Shown here piece by piece: positions 26,549 through 35,400 of a stretch of 64,000 bases of DNA. The translations under genes and the position numbers were made by a program. The notes under the pieces are model-generated. The model was not told the origin of the DNA and ran no database searches. It saw only the letters and a program-made list of their open reading frames with translations. Positions within the stretch are counted from its first letter, which is position 1. Each line of letters begins with the position of its first letter. This DNA is from Enterococcus larvae (GTDB lineage Bacteria; Bacillota; Bacilli; Lactobacillales; Enterococcaceae), in NCBI RefSeq assembly GCF_017830045.1, contig NZ_JAEDXU010000006.1, positions 1 to 64,000 on the forward strand. Reading direction: 5' to 3'.

Positions 26549-29500
26549 CTAAGGTTGTCCAGCCATGATCGTCCATGTGACAACACCGGAATACGTACCG
26601 ATACTTGAAACAGTCGTTTTCGTCGGATCAGCAATCAATTTCAACCCAGGTTCATCTGAGGTGTCACCCCATGTACTCGTCACGTCAAAGCTGCCGCCGG
26701 AAGTACTTGTATAGATGATTTGATCGCCGTAATCCAAGGTCAGCGGAATCTCATTTCCAGAGCCGTCCACATACCATAGCGCTTCATTCATCACAGAACC
26801 TGTAGAAACATTTGTCATGTTTGTCGTTAAAGCTGCTGATAAAGTCCAACCGTCTGTTATTCCAGATCGAGTATCTGTGACCACTAAATCTGCATCCGTT
26901 GTCGGATTATCAACTCGTTGTACCTTCGCATTGTAAGTCAAGCTGCCGAAATCAACCGTCGCTGGTGCTGAAGCCAGCATCAATACGCCGTTAACAGTTA
27001 GCGTCAACGTCACTTCATTAGATTTCTGGCTGTGCAGCTCACCTGATCCGCTGCCGTTTGTGGAATAGACATACGCAGTCAGAACATTTTCTCCAGCCGC
27101 ATAATCGTTATAGATTCCGGCCGTTGCCAATTCTTCTGCTGTGATTGTTATCTGATGGTCGTTTTCGATCCATTGTCCCTGACTGTAATTCCTTGTCAGA
27201 ACTGTTTTACTGCCGTACATAATCACTAATTGACGAACATAGTCCCCGCTATTAGAATCTGTACCATTCAGATAAAAGCTGACATTAGAATAGTAATCCA
27301 CTGTTTTAACTGCAGTATCTGCATATGGATCGGTCGTCTCAGCTTTAATTTTCAGCTCAGGTAATTGATTCTCAGATTGAACGTTTAGATAAAACGCCTT
27401 TGGAATTTCTGCTACTGCATGATAAGAAATGCTATTCTTATTTGCATCTAGCGTTGGGTCTTCCAGGTTTTGATCAATAAAGCTGTCTACTGTCATATTT
27501 CCTTCAAGACCATTCCACGTTCCGTGTGCTGTTGCACCAGCAACACCTAGAAGTAATCCTTTAGGTGTCCCACCCGGAACATTTGCAGCTTGAGCCGCAG
27601 TAAATGTGCTTTGATCAGCAGCATAAACGTAGATCTTCGTTGTACTTGTGAAGTCTCCTGTAATCGACCATACACCAGAAGCATCAGCCGTAGCGGTCAA
27701 TAACGTATCGACATTTGTTGGATAGACAATTGCCAGATTTATCGTCTTTTGCAGCAGATAGACCTTAGCTCCGGGTTCTGTCTTACCGGAAACTGTCGCA
27801 TTGGCTAGACCATTGGAACCGTTTGTAACGGTTGCTTCAGTCACATTAGGTGCCAAAACATCAATCACTTCTTGTTTAAAGGAAACTCCGCCGGCTTGTC
27901 CGACTGTTCCGAAGCTGCCGAAATCATCATCTGATGGTGTCGCGTATTCGGGATCACCTGATTGATAGTTATTTCGATCCCAACTACCAATGATCCTTAT
28001 TTCACTTCCTACAGGAATACCCATGCTGCCTAAATCTAAAACAAAATTGGCCTGACTGTTTGTATCGCCCCACGCTGCTTCAGCCGCTGAGACCGGCACG
28101 AATTTTCTGACCAGTGTGCCTGAACTGTTTGTGTATTCAATGAACACGCCGGCTGCAGCATTACTGGAAGCCTCCAGCGTCTCATACTGAACTTGATCGT
28201 TAATGATCTCAGCATCGCCGTTTTGATCTCGCTTAGCAATGACCAGTTGTCCATAGATTTTGTCATCAGCATTCGATGCTTGGTAAAAGGCATTGACCTG
28301 TCCACCAATCATCCCTTGTGCTTTCACATAAGAGTATTGATTGATCCCGCTGCTGAAATATTCATGCCCTGATGAACCTGACGTAGTAGTAAAGTTCGTA
28401 CCTGTCAGCTTATAATCCAGTCGCCCGATTGTATAGGTCGGTGAATCATCATGGTCCGGAGCACTAGTCAACGAATTTGACCACAGCATAGTGTAGGCAT
28501 TTTTCACTTCAAATGTATTACCGGAATTATTCGCATTAACCAAAATCCCGTTCTTGTTGTAATTTTCAAACTCATAATAACGTGCCTGATCCATATACAA
28601 GTTGAACTTAGGACTGGTACCGCTCAAGCCAAATACACCATATTTCGTACCGCTTGTACCACTAGTAGTTGTATTTCCTCGAACAATAAATTCAGCATCT
28701 TCATACGCATATACTCGAAGCGTCGGTGTTGTTGACAATCCGCCGCCGTATACACCCATACCGCTTTGTGCCAAGATTTCCACTTTACTATTGTCCTTGG
28801 TTCCGTCTGTTCCGACATTAAATACAGCAGCCGAAGTATCGCCATTCGGGATGTTGTCATACTGCAGTGCAATATAGTCTCCTGTACCTGCTGGATCAGT
28901 TGGCGTTCTATTGCCATCACCTTCATTGATCAACTGGAAGATTGAATCTCCTGTCACATTGACTGTATTGGCAGAACCACCGATCCTCATTGCAGCTGAC
29001 TGGCGTGCACCAGCTAGCTTAACTGCTCTGAAGGTACTGGCTTCTGTAATATTGAATTGGTATTCACCCTTGGCAATCCCATATTGCGTACTGTGTCCGA
29101 ACATTCGGATTGCTGCCATGTAGCGATTGGCATCCGTTGCGTTCATTCCATCTGCAATTTTCGATCCCCCGGTCACTTCTAATGTCGAACCACCACTTAG
29201 ATTGAATTGTGTCCCTGTTCCCCGAGTGGCTATACCACTGGTTTCAGGATTATAGACTGTTACCTGTGAATTTCCGCTGATATCGATTTTTGAAGCTTCC
29301 GGAGTCGGATCACTGCTTTCGCCTGATTCTCCCGGGCTCTTTCTTCTTTCACTATGCTCATGCAAAATCACACCTGTTCGGTAGAGATTTGTTGAGCCGT
29401 CCATCTGGTTATTATATGAAACACTTCGTAAATCAACAGATGAATTGTTGATCACTAAATTAGAAGAACGATGTCTGTACGGGTAACTATTATTGCCGCC

Positions 29501-31249
29501 GCTGTCTTCATTTCCATAAAAATGGATCATACTGGGGATTGAACTTTGTGCGACTGTTACTGAACTCTTCAAACCATTCAATTGAATGTCGGAAGAAGCA
29601 ATATTCAATTCGCTGTAGTCAACCTCAGTAAAATAAAAGGAAAACGCATAGCCTTCTGTTGAAGAAAAAGTACTGTTCTTGATATTCGCTGTTTGCGCTT
29701 CAATGAATCGTACCAGTGGCATTGCTTTCGCTAAAAGCTCTGTGCTGGATGCTGTTGCATTACTGGCACTGATCGTCGTGTCTGTGTTCACATCAAAGTG
29801 AATGTTCACAGCTGAAAAATCCACTCGGGAATTCTTCGCCCGAACAAAAACCCCGCTTTTCAGATTGACATTGATTGGGTTTGTGCTATTTGTCTGTGAG
29901 AAATTTATTTTTCCGGATGTTTCAAAAAAAGGTGTAAAATCCGGAGAACGTCGTAATTCCTGCAGCTGTCCGATATAGGCTCTGTCCAAAGACAGATTGG
30001 AAGCACCATCGAAGACAACTTGACCGCCGTCTGCTATATTGATCACAGAGTTGCCGACACTTGTTGTGCTCTGGGAAGCAACCGTCACGCCACTGTTATC
30101 GGCAAAATTAACTGTACTCCCAACTTCAAACATCACAGCATTGCTGGCATAGAAATCTAGTTGGCTGCTGCCGCTAAAATTCAGTTCAGAAAGACCTGAA
30201 AATGTTGTACGCGCATTTGTACTGAATATCCGACTGTCAGCAATACTTACTGAAGTAGTGTTGTAAGTGTTATTGACACCACTGACAATGCCGGCTCCGT
30301 TAGCTACATACGTAGTTCCTGAATTGAATGAAGACAGAGCAATATGGGTATTCTTCACTGATCCGGCTACTGCACCATTGACCGTTATAAAATAGCCGCT
30401 GTAAGCACCGGAAATTGCAAAATTTTCCAGTGAAAGACTATTTCCTGCGGTAACATTGAATCTCGTTCTGGCATTGCTTGCCAGAGTCGATCCGTCAGAA
30501 ACCCTACTGATGATTGTTACATCACGGTTAACATTGATGGCAGAGTCTGTGGTCACACTAGAGTAGCTAGTTAAATAGATGACATCATCCGTTCCATTTT
30601 CAACACTGTTTTTTAGCTCTGCCCAATTTGAAACAGTTGTTTCAGATCGCAGCAGGCTTTCTTTATTGTTGAATACAGATAGTCCTACAGCGCTTTTTGT
30701 CTGCTTAAGTGCCAAGGTGTGTGCATTCGTCTCAGCTGTACCTATCCCATAGGTATTCGCTGTTTCATCCTGCAGTGAAACATCTGCAGTCACATCTGTT
30801 TCCAAAGAAGAAACGGTTTCTCTGATTTCCGGAACAAAGGTATAGTTTGTTTCAGATGTTAGAGAAGTGACTAAAGAAACACTATAGCTGGCGGACTCGG
30901 AAGTATTCGTGCCTATCACATATCTTCCCTTAGAATCTTGTTCAACAGCCTGACCATCATTATCAGTGATAGAAAGTACATCCATCGTTACTGGTAATCC
31001 CAGCAGCAGCTGCTTTTGAACAGCGGCTTCACTGGCTGTCTTGGAGAGCGACAATTCCCAGGTGACTGTCTTCTTTTCATCATCAATAGACACGTTGCCA
31101 ATCTTGAAACTGTCTTCAGAAACCACTTCATTTGCCTCTTGGGCATAAGCAATTTCCTGATAAAATAGAACTCCGTTACCGATGTACGAACTGCCTAATG
31201 CTGCCAGCAGAGCTCCGGTGACCAGAAGTTTTGTTTTCTTTCCTTTCAA
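26549..31249 (-). CDS. Giant WxL-domain adhesin-like protein (locus B, first gene)
   Basis: 1566 aa. The start is TTG, with GGGAGG 7 nt upstream. Signal peptide 1-37 (ends AYAQ). Residues about 200-900 are Asn/Ser/Thr-rich beta-helix-like repeats, with many isolated SxxxIxxS strands, as in pectate-lyase-like adhesive domains. Ig-like domains follow (about 1090-1400), including the TVSGKTEPGAKVYLLQK type. The C-terminal WxL domain opens APATVDFGSL, with motif one GWTLSAA (W1468) and motif two VTWTIMAGQP (W1559). An upstream ORF overlaps its start in another frame. First gene of the operon; ligand unknown. Confidence 0.88.
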   Translation of the reverse strand: MKGKKTKLLVTGALLAALGSSYIGNGVLFYQEIAYAQEANEVVSEDSFKIGNVSIDDEKKTVTWELSLSKTASEAAVQKQLLLGLPVTMDVLSITDNDGQAVEQDSKGRYVIGTNTSESASYSVSLVTSLTSETNYTFVPEIRETVSSLETDVTADVSLQDETANTYGIGTAETNAHTLALKQTKSAVGLSVFNNKESLLRSETTVSNWAELKNSVENGTDDVIYLTSYSSVTTDSAINVNRDVTIISRVSDGSTLASNARTRFNVTAGNSLSLENFAISGAYSGYFITVNGAVAGSVKNTHIALSSFNSGTTYVANGAGIVSGVNNTYNTTSVSIADSRIFSTNARTTFSGLSELNFSGSSQLDFYASNAVMFEVGSTVNFADNSGVTVASQSTTSVGNSVINIADGGQVVFDGASNLSLDRAYIGQLQELRRSPDFTPFFETSGKINFSQTNSTNPINVNLKSGVFVRAKNSRVDFSAVNIHFDVNTDTTISASNATASSTELLAKAMPLVRFIEAQTANIKNSTFSSTEGYAFSFYFTEVDYSELNIASSDIQLNGLKSSVTVAQSSIPSMIHFYGNEDSGGNNSYPYRHRSSNLVINNSSVDLRSVSYNNQMDGSTNLYRTGVILHEHSERRKSPGESGESSDPTPEASKIDISGNSQVTVYNPETSGIATRGTGTQFNLSGGSTLEVTGGSKIADGMNATDANRYMAAIRMFGHSTQYGIAKGEYQFNITEASTFRAVKLAGARQSAAMRIGGSANTVNVTGDSIFQLINEGDGNRTPTDPAGTGDYIALQYDNIPNGDTSAAVFNVGTDGTKDNSKVEILAQSGMGVYGGGLSTTPTLRVYAYEDAEFIVRGNTTTSGTSGTKYGVFGLSGTSPKFNLYMDQARYYEFENYNKNGILVNANNSGNTFEVKNAYTMLWSNSLTSAPDHDDSPTYTIGRLDYKLTGTNFTTTSGSSGHEYFSSGINQYSYVKAQGMIGGQVNAFYQASNADDKIYGQLVIAKRDQNGDAEIINDQVQYETLEASSNAAAGVFIEYTNSSGTLVRKFVPVSAAEAAWGDTNSQANFVLDLGSMGIPVGSEIRIIGSWDRNNYQSGDPEYATPSDDDFGSFGTVGQAGGVSFKQEVIDVLAPNVTEATVTNGSNGLANATVSGKTEPGAKVYLLQKTINLAIVYPTNVDTLLTATADASGVWSITGDFTSTTKIYVYAADQSTFTAAQAANVPGGTPKGLLLGVAGATAHGTWNGLEGNMTVDSFIDQNLEDPTLDANKNSISYHAVAEIPKAFYLNVQSENQLPELKIKAETTDPYADTAVKTVDYYSNVSFYLNGTDSNSGDYVRQLVIMYGSKTVLTRNYSQGQWIENDHQITITAEELATAGIYNDYAAGENVLTAYVYSTNGSGSGELHSQKSNEVTLTLTVNGVLMLASAPATVDFGSLTYNAKVQRVDNPTTDADLVVTDTRSGITDGWTLSAALTTNMTNVSTGSVMNEALWYVDGSGNEIPLTLDYGDQIIYTSTSGGSFDVTSTWGDTSDEPGLKLIADPTKTTVSSIGTYSGVVTWTIMAGQP

Positions 31250-31301
31250 GTTTAATCCTCCCTTCTTTCAATATTTTTATTGTTTCAACATCTCTCCCCA
31301 T
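31176..31301 (-). CDS. Possible 41-codon upstream ORF overlapping the giant WxL start
   Basis: ATG (31301) preceded by GGGAGGTGAGGT, a better ribosome-binding site than that of the TTG start inside it. The frame runs MGRDVETIKI... for 41 codons to TAA at 31178, ending 71 bp within the WxL gene in a different frame. The product is basic, without a signal peptide, and unlike anything I recognise. If translated it would compete with, or couple to, the WxL start. Not certain to be expressed. Confidence 0.4.
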   Translation of the reverse strand: MGRDVETIKILKEGRIKLERKENKTSGHRSSAGSIRQFVHR

Positions 31302-31621
31302 ACCTCACCTCCCTTCAAAATTGAATAGAAACAATTCTTAAGCTGAAAAAACATTCCATCTTTGTACATCCGTTAATCATTGGAATTTTACAGTTCGGGA
31401 TAAGCGGTAGGCAAAATGATAGAAACCTGATTTCACTTCATACATTAGACAACATGATCAAAAGATTTTATTTATTCTCTATTGCTTGAACGCAACTATG
31501 GGGATAGGTTCAAACACGATGAGGCTCTCGGTTATACTTCTCTATGACCAAGCCTTTGACCTTTCAAAAAACTGCTATGTCGGACTTTCCATAGAAATGA
31601 ATGTCTTGTTTTCCAGTACGA
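31302..31621. other. 320-bp leader region of WxL locus B
   Basis: Between the winged-helix regulator and the giant WxL gene. It should contain the locus B promoter, but I see no well-spaced consensus on the minus strand. A weak CTATG/CATAG stem followed by six Ts (about 31571-31594) may partly terminate the regulator transcript. No gene other than the upstream ORF is seen. Confidence 0.45.
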
Positions 31622-32338
31622 TTAGAGACTTGATAGGTCTAGCATGTATCCTCTGGAGCGAACCGTGCGGATAAACGTCGGATCTTCTGAATTCTTTTTC
31701 AATTTTTCTCTCAAATGAAAAATCAGATTTGCAATCCGGTAGCCTTGACAGCTAAAATCTTTATCCCAAACTGATTCAAACAGTTCTTCATATGTAACCG
31801 TATTGTTCGCATTTCTAAAAAGCATGTCCAATGCTTTGTATTCAAGATTTGTCAGTGGTATTTCTTTTTTCCCGGATATCTTTAGACTATGATTTCTGGG
31901 AATGAGTTTAAATTTCAGCGCATATTCCATGTCATTTTCAAAGTCATAATCGTTAGCTGACAGCACAGCGTTTTCTCTTTTTCGGTTCATTTTTTTCAAG
32001 CTGTTGGTTACAATCAACTGTAATTCCGTGGCGTCACAATCCTCTGGTATAATCCCCAATGCACCAAGCTGCAGATACACCGTTCGTCCAAACTTTTGAT
32101 GACCAGAAGAAAATACCCAGACATATAAATCTGATTTTTCCTTAAGCTTCAACAGAATTTTGCATGTTAGGGCTGCATCCTCAAGTGCATTTTCCCGAAT
32201 GATCACTGCATCAAGATTTTTTATTTCTTGTTCAAAATCATCTGCAGTCAGCGGAATGACGCTAATATCATTTTTCTCAAGCTCTTTTGAATAATGTTCA
32301 TCAAACTTTTCTGATAAATTAATAATTCCTGCATTCAT
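31622..32338 (-). CDS. Winged-helix regulator with pseudo-receiver domain
   Basis: 238-aa OmpR/PhoB-type transcription factor. The ATG giving MNAGIINLSEKF has GGGAGGG upstream. The C-terminal winged helix (about 140-235) has LTNLEYKALDMLFRNAN, the SVWDKDF recognition-side stretch and the IRTVRSRGYML wing. The N-terminus has receiver-like alternation, but the phospho-acceptor position falls in LDAVIIREN with no Asp, so phosphorylation is unlikely. No kinase is nearby. Directly upstream of locus B in the same direction, it is a likely regulator of it. A palindrome at 32393-32423 lies 55 bp before its start. Confidence 0.85.
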   Translation of the reverse strand: MNAGIINLSEKFDEHYSKELEKNDISVIPLTADDFEQEIKNLDAVIIRENALEDAALTCKILLKLKEKSDLYVWVFSSGHQKFGRTVYLQLGALGIIPEDCDATELQLIVTNSLKKMNRKRENAVLSANDYDFENDMEYALKFKLIPRNHSLKISGKKEIPLTNLEYKALDMLFRNANNTVTYEELFESVWDKDFSCQGYRIANLIFHLREKLKKNSEDPTFIRTVRSRGYMLDLSSL

Positions 32339-32392
32339 AACTAAATCCCTCCCCGAAGCGTAAAAGCATACTAGTGACATTTCAGAGTCTAT

Positions 32393-32423
32393 TTTTTCTC
32401 AAATGAGCTAACTTTGAGAAAAA
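32393..32423. promoter_or_regulatory. Palindrome upstream of the winged-helix regulator
   Basis: TTTTTCTCAAA / TTTGAGAAAAA, 11-bp arms separated by 9 bp. Candidate autoregulatory operator. The flanking A and T runs also permit a weak terminator. Confidence 0.5.
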
Positions 32424-33341
32424 GGTTAGAAGTTCTTAATAAACCTACAATTTATGAAGAGACGACGGCTTATGAGACGGCTCATTTTCTTATGGAAGCC
32501 TTCTCAGTAATATAGATAACTCAATCGAAAAAAACGCTACTATATAATGTACTTCTCTCAAATCAAGGTACAGTTGTCGATTTTCTTTTTTATTGAGTTT
32601 ATAGAAAACGGATCGTACGGCTGTAAAGATAGACTCAGTTTTTTTAGATAGGAATGTCATTCAATTAAACAGCCTAGCTTCAAAATGTCGACTTGATAAT
32701 TGAACACTGTCATGTAACTTGAGGATATGACAAATATCCTCCATGCTTCGAGAATCAGAATGAAGTGAGAGCCCTATATGTATAAGTACTAATCTCTGAG
32801 CATTGCAGCAACAAGTACCTGTGCGTGGGAAAAATAATTTGAAATTGTCATAAAAACTTTTGAGAGAAAATAGATATCTTCTATCGAAAGGACTACTTCG
32901 TTCATCAAAACGCTCCACAAAAATCAATTCGAAATCGGTTTTCATACAGTGCAGTATATCTTGAGCTTTTTATCTAGTTGAATAACCTTGTACTGTTGAT
33001 TGAAGCCTAAAATGGATATCCTCGTTACAGTATGTTCACTCACACGAACTGCTCAGTAAGCTATATTCAGTAAAATTATTTTCTGCATAAGATAATATAA
33101 CAGTCAAACTATAGAAAAAAACAGAGACAACTGACGGCTTAAGTGACGGGCTTCAACAAATAAATATTTTTCAATTTACAAAAAAAGTGGTGGATATTTT
33201 CTGATAAACAAGATAAATTTCTGATTTTCTCTCAAATTTAACCGAATTTCTATAAAAAAATGATAAATTATTGTATAGACTTCTAGGAATAATTGCATTA
33301 GAATAAGTCTAGTGAATAAGAATATTTCTCAAAGTTAGCTC
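32405..33341. repeat. 17-bp inverted repeat pair enclosing about 0.94 kb
   Basis: GAGCTAACTTTGAGAAA at 32405-32421 and its exact complement TTTCTCAAAGTTAGCTC at 33325-33341. No target duplication is evident at the outer edges, so a mobile-element origin is unproven. Confidence 0.55.
32661..32945 (-). pseudogene. Possible remnant of a regulator-like gene
   Basis: Open frame of 94 codons without a ribosome-binding site, opening with a short in-frame tail after a stop at about 32970. The stretch FDERSSPFDRRYLFSLKSF and the following helical residues look protein-like. The Cys run and lack of initiation argue for a degraded gene or chance. I cannot assign a family. It lies inside the inverted-repeat segment. 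Confidence 0.25.
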
Positions 33342-33410
33342 TTTCAAGACAGCTGACTTTTCTTTATTTATGCGAATAAAATAATATCCAAGCACTTATA
33401 AAATAACAAA

Positions 33411-33460
33411 CAAGACCGTTATAATCGTGAGGTTCTCGATTATAACGGTCTTGTTTTTTT
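33411..33460. terminator. Terminator downstream of the EamA gene
   Basis: 17-bp perfect stem CAAGACCGTTATAATCG / CGATTATAACGGTCTTG with a 9-nt loop and seven Ts on the plus strand; the minus-strand exit is also T-rich. It closes the araC-eamA transcript. Confidence 0.85.
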
Positions 33461-33505
33461 ATTGGTTATAAGAAATGGTTCTTGCTGATTTTGATTATAT
33501 AGAAG

Positions 33506-34426
33506 TTACTGGATATCCTGCTCGCTTTCCTTTTGTTCTCCAGAGGATCGCTCAGAAACAAAGAGACCAATTGTTGTCAATACCGTGCCTGCTGCAATAA
33601 CGGGGGTAAATTTTTCTCCAAGAAACAAGGCCGAAGTAACCACGGTGATTGCAGGCACTGCGTAAATATAAACGCTGGCTTGAACAGCGCCTAATTTGCT
33701 GACGCTGTAATTCCATGTCACAAAGCAAACTGCAGAAGCAACAGCTCCAAGAAACACTAGATTCAACACGTTGGTCATTGTAAATGCCTCAAGCGCAATA
33801 GTCGGTGTACCTGTAACAAATAGGATCGGCAGCATAAAAAGCAGACCATAGAAAAATGTTCGACGAGTCGCCAACAATATATTGTAGCCGAAGCTGCTTA
33901 TTTTCTTTGTTACCAATGAGTAAGCAGCCCAGATCATCGCTGCCAGAAGACTTAGAACATCTCCTGTAGGATGGATTTCCAGAACAGAAAGACTACTGAG
34001 GCTGATCAAAATGATTCCAGAAAGAGAAACTAGAAAACCGATGTAAAACCAGCGATTTACTTGCTTTGCCGGCGTAACTACTTTAGCCAAAAGCACTGTA
34101 AAAAACGGAGCAACTGAGACAATGATTCCGACATTTGAGGCATTTGTTAGTGTTAATGCTAAATTTTCAAGAAAATAGTACAAGACGATCCCCAAGATTC
34201 CCGCTAATGCAAAGTAGCCCTCTTCCTTTCTCGTATTAACCTTCAAAAGCTTAGGAGAAACAAGCCAAAGAAGGATATACCCAAGTAAAAACCTCAAAAA
34301 AAGGATTTGAAATGGGGTAAAGTCCTTTAGCAAAATCTTTGTAGAAATAAATGTCATCCCCCAGATCCCAACTGTAAACAATGCTGAAAGATGCCCGTAT
34401 AATTTGTTAGTCTCCACTTTTTTCAT
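33506..34426 (-). CDS. EamA/DMT-superfamily transporter
   Basis: 306-aa integral membrane protein with about ten helices in two EamA halves: HLSALFTVGIWGMTFISTK at the N-terminus and the matching LAAMIWAAYSLVTKK half from about 160. The drug/metabolite family exports amino acids or other small metabolites; the substrate is unknown. Its ATG has GGGAGGA upstream and lies 20 bp inside the end of the AraC gene, so the two form an operon. The regulator likely responds to the exported compound. Confidence 0.9.
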   Translation of the reverse strand: MKKVETNKLYGHLSALFTVGIWGMTFISTKILLKDFTPFQILFLRFLLGYILLWLVSPKLLKVNTRKEEGYFALAGILGIVLYYFLENLALTLTNASNVGIIVSVAPFFTVLLAKVVTPAKQVNRWFYIGFLVSLSGIILISLSSLSVLEIHPTGDVLSLLAAMIWAAYSLVTKKISSFGYNILLATRRTFFYGLLFMLPILFVTGTPTIALEAFTMTNVLNLVFLGAVASAVCFVTWNYSVSKLGAVQASVYIYAVPAITVVTSALFLGEKFTPVIAAGTVLTTIGLFVSERSSGEQKESEQDIQ

Positions 34427-35237
34427 TTGATTCCTCCCACATAAAAATGTTCATATATTGCTTTGGCGTCACACCAATCAACTGTTTGAAGCATCTGGAA
34501 AAATGGCTCTGATCAGCAAAGCCGCAGTGTCCGGCTACTTCAAGGAGAGACATTCCCTGTTCAAGAAATTTCCTCCCAGCCCCAATCCGAATCGTTGTCA
34601 GGTACTGATGAGGTGTGACATTTTTTTCCTTTGTAAAGTGACGTATCAGAGTAAATGGATTGATCCCCGTCTCTTCGCTCAACCGCTCAAGTGTCACCTG
34701 TTTAGTAAAATGCTCTTCTATAAACCTGCAAGCTTGCTCAACACCTTGAGACAGCTGCCGCTCTTCAGGTTGATTTCTTGTATATTTTTCTAAGACATCC
34801 TTTAAAAACAAATACAGAGCCTCTTGCTTTTCCAGTTTGTCTCCAGCTGTATTAATCAATGTATGTATTGCTTTCAAATCAGAAAGTTCCTCGTAGTTCG
34901 TTACTACATTTTGCGTAAACTCAGGAAGAAATCCATGTCCTGTCACTGCCTCTGTCAATTCCCGCATCCGTTCAGGTGTAATATGGATGCTCCTGTAATC
35001 CAATGGCTCAACTCCAACCTGTTCACAAAAATGATTGTCATAAGGATTGATCAACAATAAATCGCCAACATCCGTGATGTACTCCTTTTGTTTACAAGAA
35101 AGATAGCGACGCCCGCCTTCAATAAATCCTAAAACATAGAATTCATGGAAGTGATTGGGGAACTTCTGCTTGATTCCCTCGAAACGATAGGCTTCAATCG
35201 AAAGATCTGAATCAAAAATAACCGTTCTCTTTTCCAC
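34407..35237 (-). CDS. AraC-family transcriptional regulator
   Basis: 276 aa. I use the GTG start at 35237 (AAGGAGGAGCTGAC before it). An upstream ATG in the same frame lies on top of the binding site. N-terminal cupin-like sensor (about 1-130, with FPNHFHEFYVLGFIEGG); C-terminal pair of helix-turn-helix motifs (about 175-270) including LSEETGINPFTLIRHF and VAGHCGFADQSHFSRCFKQ, the AraC signature. Overlaps the EamA transporter downstream and probably controls it. Confidence 0.9.
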   Translation of the reverse strand: MEKRTVIFDSDLSIEAYRFEGIKQKFPNHFHEFYVLGFIEGGRRYLSCKQKEYITDVGDLLLINPYDNHFCEQVGVEPLDYRSIHITPERMRELTEAVTGHGFLPEFTQNVVTNYEELSDLKAIHTLINTAGDKLEKQEALYLFLKDVLEKYTRNQPEERQLSQGVEQACRFIEEHFTKQVTLERLSEETGINPFTLIRHFTKEKNVTPHQYLTTIRIGAGRKFLEQGMSLLEVAGHCGFADQSHFSRCFKQLIGVTPKQYMNIFMWEESNEKSGD

Positions 35238-35329
35238 GTCAGCTCCTCCTTTTCTTCTCATTATACCGAAGACAGCAGGAAAGTATTGAACAAAATTGAC
35301 AATTCAGAAAATTTTGAATCACCTAAACA

Positions 35330-35372
35330 AAAAAAGCCGATGGACTCCTGTAATGAAATCCATCAACCTTCA
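35330..35372 (-). terminator. Terminator after thiN
   Basis: Minus strand GTTGATGGA pairs with TCCATCGGC and runs into TTTTTTTG, between thiN and the AraC gene. Confidence 0.7.
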
Positions 35373-35400
35373 GTAAAATTCTTCTGTTATTGCAGTTACA

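Larger units (their letters stand above)
32339..33505. other. 1.17-kb AT-rich region with repeated TTTCTCAAA motifs
   Basis: No intact gene. It contains the palindrome at 32393-32423; a 17-bp sequence repeated in inverse orientation at 32405-32421 and 33325-33341; further TTCTCTCAAA or inverse copies at 32553-32562, 32859-32870 and 33227-33236; and a loose direct repeat with GACGGCTTA (32464 and 33133). A degraded frame at 32661-32945 and the terminator at 33411-33460 are also present. It may be a regulator target region and/or a decayed gene. Confidence 0.55.

Noticed and set aside
13834-31249. CRISPR-like or tandem protein repeats in the large WxL genes
   Set aside because: The repetitive feel comes from beta-helix strands of varied sequence; there are no regular DNA repeats with spacers.
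32405-33341. Complete insertion sequence
   Set aside because: The 17-bp inverted pair is suggestive, but no transposase frame or target duplication is seen.
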